Assembly: GCF_026627445.1 (NCBI RefSeq)
Contig: NZ_JAPNLJ010000031.1
Span: 1 to 64,000, forward strand
Length of the DNA: 64,000 nucleotides
From: Streptomyces sp. H27-H1
GTDB lineage: Bacteria; Actinomycetota; Actinomycetes; Streptomycetales; Streptomycetaceae
Reading direction: 5' to 3'
Part shown: in pieces, positions 54,911 to 64,000 of the stretch
Numbering within the stretch: the first letter of the stretch is position 1
Layout: each line of letters starts with the position of its first letter
Position numbers and translations under genes: made by a program
The notes under the pieces: model-generated
What the model saw: only the letters and a program-made list of their open reading frames with translations
Told to the model about the DNA's origin: nothing
Database searches by the model: none

Positions 54911-55606
54911 CTAGAGCGGGGGGAGGCCGGGCAGGCCGTCGCCGGCCAGGACTGCGAGGTGAGCGCCCTGGAGGCCGCGCCCGGCGAGCCAGCCGAGGAG
55001 TTCGTCCGCGGGGCCCTCCAGGACGACCGGAGTGCCCTCCGTGCCGCCGGTGTGCCATTCCCGGTCCGTCGCGGACCGCCGCAGTGTGACCGGCGGCACC
55101 TCCGGGCGGCCCGACCAGCGGGCGGCGAGGAAGGAGATCTCCCGCTCGCTGAAGTCGTCCGAGAGGTCGGAGAGCTCGTATCCGATGTTCAGGTCGACGT
55201 GGTGCAGCTCGACCTCGATCAGGCGGCGGAAGGGCACCCGGGCCGCGGTGTCGGTGACCCCGTTGCGCAGTTCCACGGTGCGGGTCCAGTCCTGCGGGCG
55301 CTCGGCCACGGCCTGCCAGCGGTCCCCGGAATTCCGGACGTCTTCGAGCTGTTCCAGCAGGGGACGCCCCGCATCGCGCTCGATGTCGGATTCCCGGGAG
55401 GTGGCACTCTCGTACATCGGGCGGCCCTCGAACACCTCGACCAGTGCGTCCGCGTTGCGGGCGAGGTGCGCCAGGACGTGGCCGCGGGTCCAGCCGGGGA
55501 GATGTGACTCTTCGGCCAGGGCCCCGTTGTCCAGCTTTGCCGCCGCGGCCAGCAGCCGCTCCGTGGCCTCACGTACCGAGCGCAGGTCGTCCACATGATC
55601 AATCAT
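54911..55606 (-). CDS. Maleylpyruvate isomerase/DinB-fold, mycothiol-dependent family
   Basis: A 231-residue protein with an N-terminal DinB-like four-helix bundle. LPGWTRGHVLAHLARNADAL contains the metal-binding histidines of the mycothiol maleylpyruvate isomerase family and HVDLNIGYEL supplies another. The C-terminal part is an alpha/beta domain (about 150-231). It is not the metabolic isomerase with certainty. Many such paralogues in actinobacteria are mycothiol-dependent transferases for detoxification. ATG 55606 is divergent from uvrA. Confidence 0.85.
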   Translation of the reverse strand: MIDHVDDLRSVREATERLLAAAAKLDNGALAEESHLPGWTRGHVLAHLARNADALVEVFEGRPMYESATSRESDIERDAGRPLLEQLEDVRNSGDRWQAVAERPQDWTRTVELRNGVTDTAARVPFRRLIEVELHHVDLNIGYELSDLSDDFSEREISFLAARWSGRPEVPPVTLRRSATDREWHTGGTEGTPVVLEGPADELLGWLAGRGLQGAHLAVLAGDGLPGLPPL

Positions 55607-55676
55607 GCGGCCGAGCCTAGTGGTTGAAGGCTTCCGGCCACACGATCGGGTGAAGCCGGTGCCGGAGTGCCAGAAA

Positions 55677-55696
55677 TCGAATGCACGTGCTATACG
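55677..55696 (+). promoter_or_regulatory. Degenerate LexA-box-like site and -10 of uvrA
   Basis: TCGAATGCACGTGCTA (55677-55692) matches the left half of an actinobacterial SOS box (TCGAAC-N4-GTTCGA) at five positions and the right half at four. A -10-like TATACG begins at 55691, so the site overlaps the promoter. The ORF start is 98 nt downstream. Confidence 0.4.
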
Positions 55697-55793
55697 CTCG
55701 GAGTCCAGTCTCCAAGTCCACCGCGGAGCCGCCCCCCAATACCCTGGACCGGGGGCCAGTGCCCCCGCTCTCTCAAGAAAGGTGCGGACCGGC

Positions 55794-58769
<2,976 letters not shown>

Positions 58770-58771
58770 CC

Positions 58772-58817
58772 CTCGACCGGCGGGGCTGGACTTTCCAGCC
58801 TCGCCGGCGTTCGAGGC
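58772..58817 (+). terminator. uvrA terminator hairpin
   Basis: CCGGCGGGGCTGGA (58778-58791) and TCCAGCCTCGCCGG (58795-58808) pair with a 3-nt loop. The flanking CCTCGA and TCGAGG extend the stem. Confidence 0.8.
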
Positions 58818-58908
58818 GCGCGGGGTCCGGGCCGGAGCCCCAGGGGCTCGGGCGCAGCCTCGGGTCGGCGCCGGCATGACGGCCGTCGGCCGTGAGGCTG
58901 GCCGGCCG

Positions 58909-59778
58909 CTAGTCGTTGAGCTCGGACGCGTACGGGGGCTCCGCGCCTGCGCGGGTGCAGGTCAGGGCGGCCGCCGCGGCGGCGTAGGACAGGGTTTCGG
59001 GCCAGTCCGCAGGGCCGGCCGAGAGACGGTGGAGCAGGGCCGCGTTCACGGTGTCGCCCGCGCCGATGGTGTCCACCACCGAGACCTGGTGTGCGGGCAC
59101 CGAGTGCTCCGCTCCCTCCCGCGTCCACACCGTGAGGCCACCGGCCCCCCGGGTGAGCACCACCGCCGAGGGCCCCGCCGCCAGCCAGTCGCCGACACGG
59201 CCGCCCAGCCACGCCGCGTCCTCCTCCGACAGCTTCAGCACGCCGACGTACGGCAGCCAGGACAGGAAGCGGGCCCGGTAGGCCGCCGGGTCGGCGATCA
59301 GCGCCGGGCGGATGTTGGGATCGAGCAGGGTCAGCAGCCCGCGCCCGGACTCCCGGCGGAGCAGGGCCTCGTAGGCGCCGGCCCCGGGCTCCAGCACCAG
59401 GGAACAGGTGCCGAGCGCGAGGGCCCGTACCCCCTCGGGCAGCGCGGGCGGCAGCCGGAACAGCCGGTCGGCCGTGCCCTCGACGTAGAAGCCGTACGCC
59501 GCCGAGCCGTCCGGGGCCAGCGAGGGCACCGCCAGCGTGGTCGGCTCCGGTCCGCGCTGGACCAGCGAGAGGTCCACTCCGGCCGCGCGCAGCCCGGCGA
59601 GCAGCGAGACGCCGAAGCCGTCCGTCGAGATCCGCGAGCAGAAGGCGACCCGCGCGCCGAGCCGGCCCAGCGCGAGCGCGGTGTTGTACGGTCCGCCGCC
59701 CGGCCGGGGCAGCAGTGCGCCCGGCGGCTGCGCGACGGGCACCAGGTCGATCAGGGCTTCTCCACCGACGACGATCAC
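58909..59778 (-). CDS. PfkB-family carbohydrate kinase
   Basis: A 289-residue kinase of the ribokinase type: IVVGGEALIDLVP at the N-terminus, GGGPYNTALALGRLG as substrate-binding signature, LLTLLDPNIRPAL (middle), and TIGAGDTVNAALL with catalytic Asp. The pattern is fructokinase-like. -10-like TAGCTT lies 7 nt before GTG 59778, so a leaderless mRNA is possible. No sugar transporter is adjacent. The substrate is unknown. Confidence 0.88.
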   Translation of the reverse strand: MIVVGGEALIDLVPVAQPPGALLPRPGGGPYNTALALGRLGARVAFCSRISTDGFGVSLLAGLRAAGVDLSLVQRGPEPTTLAVPSLAPDGSAAYGFYVEGTADRLFRLPPALPEGVRALALGTCSLVLEPGAGAYEALLRRESGRGLLTLLDPNIRPALIADPAAYRARFLSWLPYVGVLKLSEEDAAWLGGRVGDWLAAGPSAVVLTRGAGGLTVWTREGAEHSVPAHQVSVVDTIGAGDTVNAALLHRLSAGPADWPETLSYAAAAAALTCTRAGAEPPYASELND

Positions 59779-59877
59779 GCGGGGGAAGCTACCCCATCGG
59801 GCGGCGGTATCGTCGGGTGGGCCCGCCCGGGCCCGGCCCGGGCGAGCCCAGCCGCATCCTCACTCCGGGAGAACCGC

Positions 59878-60336
59878 ATGTCCGCGTCGCAGTCCACCCC
59901 CTCGCTTCGCTGGGAGGTGCCCCCGGCCCGCCGTACCGTCCTCAAGGGCGCCGCCGCGATCGTCGGAGCCGCCGCCGGCGGTGTGGCGCTCACGGCCTGC
60001 TCCACCGGGACCGGCAGCGGCGCCGGCTCCCCGGCGGTTCCCACCGAGCCCGTAGAGCTGGGCGCGGCGTCGGAGGTGCCCGTCGGCGGCGCGAAGCTGT
60101 TCCGGGAGAAGAAGCTCGTGGTCAGCTGCGCGGAGGCGGGTCAGTACAAGGCCTTCAGCGCCCAGTGCACCCATGCGGGCTGCGTCCTGGACAAGATCGT
60201 CGAGGGTGAGGGGAACTGCCCCTGCCACGGCAGTCGCTTCGACGTGACCACGGGCAAGGTGCTGCGCGGCCCGGCCTCCGACCCGCTGCCGGAGGTCCCG
60301 GTGCGGGCCGAGGGCGGCAAGCTCATCGCCGGCTGA
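59878..60336 (+). CDS. Tat-exported Rieske-type lipoprotein
   Basis: A 152-residue [2Fe-2S] protein. ARRTVLKGAAA near the start is a twin-arginine Tat motif, and LTACS is a lipobox, so it is folded before export and then lipid-anchored. The Rieske ligands are CTHAGC (Cys97, His99) and CPCHGS (Cys114, Cys116/His117). It is small, with no cytochrome partner nearby, and may be an electron carrier to an extracytoplasmic enzyme. ATG 59878 follows GGGAG. Confidence 0.9.
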   Translation: MSASQSTPSLRWEVPPARRTVLKGAAAIVGAAAGGVALTACSTGTGSGAGSPAVPTEPVELGAASEVPVGGAKLFREKKLVVSCAEAGQYKAFSAQCTHAGCVLDKIVEGEGNCPCHGSRFDVTTGKVLRGPASDPLPEVPVRAEGGKLIAG

Positions 60337-60356
60337 CGGCGTAGCCGCTCCGGCGC

Positions 60357-61355
60357 TCACTCCCAGTCCCAGCCGATCCCCAGGATCCCGCGCCGCACCC
60401 CCTGTTCCACCAGGTGCACGGCCCGGTGCGGTCCGCTCGGGGTGAGGTCCGCGAGCCGCCCGCGCGGTGCGTCCGGCCCGCTGCGCGTGAAGCGGCGGCA
60501 GCGCACCGGCAGCGCCGCCTCGTCGAAGCGGACCTGGAGCACGTACTGCCCGCCCGTGTAGCTGAAGCCGCGCACGTACTCGGCGCTGCGCCCGGCGGTG
60601 CCGTCCTCGAAGCCGTAGCCGAAGACGTAGGTGTCCCCGGCGCGCAGCCGGGCGTCGAAGAGCAGCTCGGCGACGACGAGCTCGGCTTCGGGGTGGCGGC
60701 GGATCCGCCCGGTCCGGCAGTTCTCGTCGGCCCGTACGCGGATCCGCTCCGGGTCGCAGCCCGGGTCCCCGTGGTGGACGGCGATGTACCGGTCGACCCC
60801 GTCGCGGTGGGCCCGTACGACGTGCTGCGATTCGCGGCCGAGCAGCTCCCCGGCGGGCCCGATCCGCACCCGCTCGTGGTGGCCGACGGTGTGCAGGCCG
60901 CCGTCGGCGGGCAGTTCCATGCCGGCCAGCAGGGTTTCCACGGCCGCGCCCACGCTGAACAGGGCGCGGTACGAACGGGCGGGCGGCCGGGCCGTCCCGG
61001 GTCCGGCGGGATCCGGTGCGGCCAGCAGCCGCAGCAGGGCGCCCTCGGGCAGTTCCAGAATCTGCTCCAGGGCCCGTACGGCTTTGAGTGACTCGGGGCG
61101 GCGCGGCCGTCGGGCGCCCTGCTGCCAGTAGCTGAGGCTGGTCACCCCGAGCTTGATGCCGCGGGCGGCGAGCCGGTGCTGCACCCGGTGCAGGGGCAGG
61201 CCGCGGGCGGTGAGGGCGGCGCGGAGCGCGAGGTGGAAGGGACCTTCGCGCAGCAGCTGCGGGAGGTCCAGGGCGCTGTCGGAGCGGGCGCTGTCCGAGT
61301 GGGGGCCGTCCGAGGCGGCGTTGGCCGAGAAGGTGCCGTTCGCGCTGGACCGCAT
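60357..61355 (-). CDS. XRE-like regulator with C-terminal sensor-like domain
   Basis: A 332-residue protein. The N-terminal helix-turn-helix (about 40-110) contains HRVQHRLAARGIKLGVTSLSYWQQGARRP. The C-terminal domain (about 130-332) is beta-rich and unrecognised, with YIAVHHGDPGCDPERIRV and TYVFGYGFEDGTAGRS. A 12-bp perfect palindrome lies just upstream of its ATG. It is divergent from the secreted cysteine protease gene and may regulate that gene and itself. Confidence 0.75.
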   Translation of the reverse strand: MRSSANGTFSANAASDGPHSDSARSDSALDLPQLLREGPFHLALRAALTARGLPLHRVQHRLAARGIKLGVTSLSYWQQGARRPRRPESLKAVRALEQILELPEGALLRLLAAPDPAGPGTARPPARSYRALFSVGAAVETLLAGMELPADGGLHTVGHHERVRIGPAGELLGRESQHVVRAHRDGVDRYIAVHHGDPGCDPERIRVRADENCRTGRIRRHPEAELVVAELLFDARLRAGDTYVFGYGFEDGTAGRSAEYVRGFSYTGGQYVLQVRFDEAALPVRCRRFTRSGPDAPRGRLADLTPSGPHRAVHLVEQGVRRGILGIGWDWE

Positions 61356-61368
61356 GGCGGCTCCTCCT

Positions 61369-61380
61369 GTGAACGTTCAC
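61369..61380. promoter_or_regulatory. Palindromic operator candidate GTGAACGTTCAC
   Basis: A perfect 12-bp palindrome 13 bp before the XRE-like start. CGTTCACAC recurs as direct repeats at 61461-61469 and 61481-61489, spaced 20 bp, two helical turns. All three sites share GTTCAC and lie in the divergent spacer. Confidence 0.6.
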
Positions 61381-61603
61381 GCGGCGGGGTGCGGGCGCTG
61401 CGGCGGGTGACGCCCCTGGTCCGGGTGGGTCCAGGTGGGTCCGGGTGGGGTGACGGCAGACGTTCACACTCTGGCCCCACCGTTCACACCGCGATGTCAC
61501 GCCGTATTGAAGCGTGTTGACCTGTTCCCGACAACACCTGATGCTCCTCCACAGCGTCCGGACGCGCTCCTCCACCCCCACTCCCCACCTCGGGAGGAAC
61601 GCG

Positions 61604-62248
61604 ATGCGCCATCAGAACCGGCGGCTCACCCTCGCCGCCTTCATCACCGCCCTGCTCCTCGCCCTGCCCACCGGTACCGTCACCGCCGCCGATGCCGCCG
61701 CCGGTACGGGCACCACCACCACTGCCACCACCGCGACCACCGCCGCCACCGGGAACACCACAGCCCTGGCGTCGAAGCGGCTGAACATCACCATGCAGGC
61801 GCAACAGAAGACCAACTGGTGCTGGGCCGCCGCGGGCAACACCATCGCCACCTGGTTCGGCCGCAGCTACAGCCAGAACCAGTTCTGCAACGCCGCCTTC
61901 AACCGCCAGCAGGGCTACGACTGCCCCAACAACCAGGCGAACCTGGCCAATGTGCAGACCGGCCTGCGCTGGGCCGGCATCAGCTCCGGCTCCTACGTGA
62001 CCGGCTGGCTCCAGTACTCCACCGTCCAGACCGAGATCAACGCCAACCGCCCCGTCGAGACCCGCATCCAGTGGTCCAACGGCGGTGGCCACATGCACGT
62101 GATCTACGGCTACGACACCGCGAACAGCTGGGTGTACTGGGGAGACCCGTGGCCCTCCAGCGATCGCTACAACTGGGCTTCGCACGCCTGGTACGTGGAC
62201 AACAGCACCTTCTCCTGGACCCACTCGCTCTACCGGATCGGGGCGTGA
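61604..62248 (+). CDS. Secreted papain-like cysteine protease (C70/C39-like)
   Basis: A 214-residue exported protein. The signal is about 1-29, followed by a Thr/Ala linker to about 55. The catalytic domain has NWCWAAAGNTIATWF with nucleophile Cys (about 73) and GGGHMHVIYGYDTANSWVYWGDP with catalytic His and the typical downstream Asp/Trp pattern of the papain-like family (AvrRpt2 type). It is 4 bp from a second exported protein and divergent from an XRE-like regulator. GGGAGG precedes ATG 61604. Confidence 0.88.
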   Translation: MRHQNRRLTLAAFITALLLALPTGTVTAADAAAGTGTTTTATTATTAATGNTTALASKRLNITMQAQQKTNWCWAAAGNTIATWFGRSYSQNQFCNAAFNRQQGYDCPNNQANLANVQTGLRWAGISSGSYVTGWLQYSTVQTEINANRPVETRIQWSNGGGHMHVIYGYDTANSWVYWGDPWPSSDRYNWASHAWYVDNSTFSWTHSLYRIGA

Positions 62249-62252
62249 CCTC

Positions 62253-63086
62253 ATGAATCCTCGCCTCGCCGTGGCGGCCGTCGCCGCCACCGCCGTACTG
62301 GCCCTGGCCCCCAACCAGGCATCAGCGGCGCCGGTTCCACAGCCCCAGAACGCCACCGCCGAGAACCTGGCGGCCGCCGGACGGACGGCCGCGGCCCCCG
62401 ACACGCTCGCCACCCTGTCCCGCTTCTTCGCCCGCGAGGGCAAGGTCTCGCTCACCGCCGCGCAGCCCCGTATCGAGGGCGAGACGGTGCCCGTGCACTA
62501 CCTCTCACCGGAGTTCGTCGCGGGGAAGGCGGGCGCGAGCGTGGCCCGGCTGGAGTTCCTCGCCAGCAAGGCCGTCTCCTCGGACGGCCAGCAGGCCGCC
62601 CTGTGGACCGCGAAGACGCGAGCGGGCTGGCAGGTGGTGAACATCGCCACCGGCGACGACGAGTTCCGCTACGCACGGCTCGGCTCGGCGAAACTCCCCG
62701 GCGGCACGGTGTTCCGCGAACCGCAGATCGACGCCTGGTACGTGGCCGGCGGCCAGCGGGTGCTGCCCCTGGACGAGGACGCGGCGGCGGCCGTCGGCGC
62801 ACAGGGCACCAGCCTCGCCGCCTACCGGGCGCGGGTCGTGAAGGCCTACGGCGACAAGCTGCCCGGGTCCGCCTACGGCAAGTCCGGGAACGCCGGTGGC
62901 TTCGCCCCCACGGAAGCCACGGCCGCCGACACCGCCCGCGACACGGCCGCCTCCGCCTCCGCGTCCCGGCCGGGCTCTCCCTTCGCAGGACTCCCGACGG
63001 CCGTCGGGGCCCTGGCCCTGGCGCTGGGCGCGGCCGGCGCGGTGGCCGCGCGGCGCGCCCGGCGGCAGCGGGTGGTGCGGGCGTAG
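62253..63086 (+). CDS. Secreted, C-terminally membrane-anchored protein, partner of the protease
   Basis: A 277-residue protein with a signal peptide (about 1-25), a mixed alpha/beta domain of about 190 residues that I do not recognise, an Ala/Ser/Thr-rich linker, and a C-terminal helix (about 245-265) followed by RRARRQRVVRA. The gene starts 4 bp after the protease stop, so the two products are surely made together. It may be an inhibitor, foldase or surface receptor of the protease. This is inferred from layout only. Confidence 0.8.
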   Translation: MNPRLAVAAVAATAVLALAPNQASAAPVPQPQNATAENLAAAGRTAAAPDTLATLSRFFAREGKVSLTAAQPRIEGETVPVHYLSPEFVAGKAGASVARLEFLASKAVSSDGQQAALWTAKTRAGWQVVNIATGDDEFRYARLGSAKLPGGTVFREPQIDAWYVAGGQRVLPLDEDAAAAVGAQGTSLAAYRARVVKAYGDKLPGSAYGKSGNAGGFAPTEATAADTARDTAASASASRPGSPFAGLPTAVGALALALGAAGAVAARRARRQRVVRA

Positions 63087-63095
63087 CCACCCGAG

Positions 63096-63134
63096 GGGCC
63101 CGGCCGCCCGGTCGCCTGCCGGGCGGCCGGGCCC
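63096..63134 (+). terminator. Terminator before uvrC
   Basis: GGGCCCGGCCGCCCGG (63096-63111) pairs with CCGGGCGGCCGGGCCC (63119-63134), a 16-bp stem with a 7-nt loop. Confidence 0.85.
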
Positions 63135-63152
63135 TGCGGGGCCGCGGCCCGG

Positions 63153-63175
63153 TTGTCGGCGGGCGACAGTAGGGT
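63153..63175 (+). promoter_or_regulatory. RecA-NDp (PafBC)-type promoter of uvrC
   Basis: TTGTCGGCG (63153-63161), 8 nt, TAGGGT (63170-63175). One base differs from TTGTCRGTG. ATG 63183 is 7 nt after the -10, so the mRNA should be leaderless. Confidence 0.7.
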
Positions 63176-63182
63176 GGTTGGC

Positions 63183-64000
63183 ATGGCCGACCCTTCCAGC
63201 TACCGCCCGCAGCCGGGACAGATCCCCGACTCCCCGGGGGTCTACAAGTTCCGCGACGAGCACCGCCGGGTGATCTACGTCGGGAAGGCCAAGAGCCTGC
63301 GCCAGCGGCTGGCCAGCTACTTCCAGGACCTCTCCGGGCTGCACCCCCGTACCGCCACCATGGTGACCACGGCGGCCTCCGTCGAGTGGACGGTGGTCTC
63401 CACCGAGGTCGAGGCGCTCCAGCTCGAATACTCCTGGATCAAGGAGTTCGACCCCCGGTTCAACGTCAAGTACCGGGACGACAAGAGCTACCCCTCCCTC
63501 GCCGTCACCATGAACGAGGACTATCCGCGGGTCCAGGTCATGCGCGGACCCAAGAAGAAGGGCGTGCGCTACTTCGGCCCGTACGGGCACGCCTGGGCCA
63601 TCCGCGAGACCGTCGACCTGATGCTCCGGGTCTTCCCCGTCCGCACCTGCTCCGCCGGGGTGTTCAAGCGGTCCGCCCAGATCGGCCGCCCCTGCCTGCT
63701 CGGCTACATCGGCAAGTGCTCCGCGCCCTGCGTCGGCCGGGTCACCCCCGAGGAGCACCGCGAACTCGCCGAGGACTTCTGCGACTTCATGGCCGGCCGC
63801 ACCGGCACCTACCTCACCCGCCTCGAACAGCAGATGACCGAGGCCGCCGAGGAGATGGAGTACGAGAAGGCCGCCCGGCTGCGCGACGACATAGGGGCCC
63901 TGCGCCGCGCGATGGAGAAGAACGCGGTCGTGCTCGCGGACGCCACCGACGCCGACCTCTTCGCGGTCGCCGAGGACGAGCTCGAAGCGGCCGTGCAGAT
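63183..64000 (+). CDS. uvrC: Excinuclease ABC subunit C, 5' part (cut by window end)
   Basis: The first 272 residues of the nuclease that makes both incisions in nucleotide excision repair. The GIY-YIG domain is seen as IPDSPGVYKFRDEHRRVIYVGKAKSL, with 3' incision activity. LLGYIGKCSAPCVGRVTPEE follows as the cysteine-rich part, and EMEYEKAARLRDDIGALRR is the UVR domain that binds UvrB. The C-terminal endonuclease V-like and helix-hairpin-helix domains lie beyond the window. Confidence 0.96.
   Translation, partial: MADPSSYRPQPGQIPDSPGVYKFRDEHRRVIYVGKAKSLRQRLASYFQDLSGLHPRTATMVTTAASVEWTVVSTEVEALQLEYSWIKEFDPRFNVKYRDDKSYPSLAVTMNEDYPRVQVMRGPKKKGVRYFGPYGHAWAIRETVDLMLRVFPVRTCSAGVFKRSAQIGRPCLLGYIGKCSAPCVGRVTPEEHRELAEDFCDFMAGRTGTYLTRLEQQMTEAAEEMEYEKAARLRDDIGALRRAMEKNAVVLADATDADLFAVAEDELEAAVQ

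Overview
This is high-GC Streptomyces chromosomal core DNA. The evidence is strong third-position GC bias, GTG starts, a chaplin with a sortase signal, an ANTAR regulator next to a branched-chain amino acid transporter, and the set polA, rpsA, coaE, uvrB, uvrA and uvrC in an order that, from memory, matches the S. coelicolor core around SCO2013 to SCO1953. No prophage, insertion sequence, CRISPR array or biosynthetic cluster is visible.

Layout. 1-0.4 kb: a MerR/SoxR-type promoter-operator followed by a MarR-family pseudogene with an internal deletion. 0.5-7.3 kb: a tRNA-like gene, a PdtaR-type ANTAR regulator, and the liv operon (livK-livH-livM-livG-livF, minus strand) with a hairpin between livK and livH. 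7.5-11.4 kb: two small envelope proteins, a hotdog thioesterase and a molybdopterin oxidoreductase. 11.6-18.2 kb: polA, a DUF4184 membrane protein, a lytic transglycosylase with a Pro/Ser/Thr tail, and a small protein plus DUF3068 pair. 18.2-25.4 kb: an HrpB-like helicase and a methyltransferase (minus strand), then rpsA, a PAC2 protein and coaE. 25.4-32.8 kb: a 28-bp tandem repeat, a TPR protein, small membrane and secreted proteins, a transmembrane HTH protein, and a SNF2-helicase/SWIM operon. 32.8-38.5 kb: an HAD-like protein, a long chaplin, a DUF2293 protein, a cupin, a WGR/beta-propeller protein, a kinase-like protein and a lipoprotein. 38.5-45.0 kb: a pseudouridine catabolism pair, a methyltransferase pseudogene with two lesions, a second cupin, a long inverted-repeat element, an MFS exporter, ogt and a secreted GDPD. 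45.3-54.9 kb: uvrB, two TerD-family genes, a riboswitch-controlled terC, a secreted serine hydrolase, an MHS transporter and an MBL-fold hydrolase. 54.9-64 kb: a DinB-fold protein, uvrA, a sugar kinase, a Rieske lipoprotein, an XRE-like regulator divergent from a secreted cysteine protease with a membrane-anchored partner, and the first part of uvrC (cut by the window end).

The main theme is DNA repair. polA, uvrB, uvrC and the SNF2-SWIM operon each carry a match to the LexA-independent RecA-NDp (PafBC) promoter motif TTGTCRGTG-N8-TAnnnT. In polA, uvrB and uvrC the -10 element lies 6-7 nt before the start codon, so those transcripts look leaderless. uvrA instead carries a degenerate LexA-box-like site. 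Other regulatory RNA candidates are a yybP-ykoY-type manganese riboswitch before terC and a hairpin that would hide the rpsA ribosome binding site.
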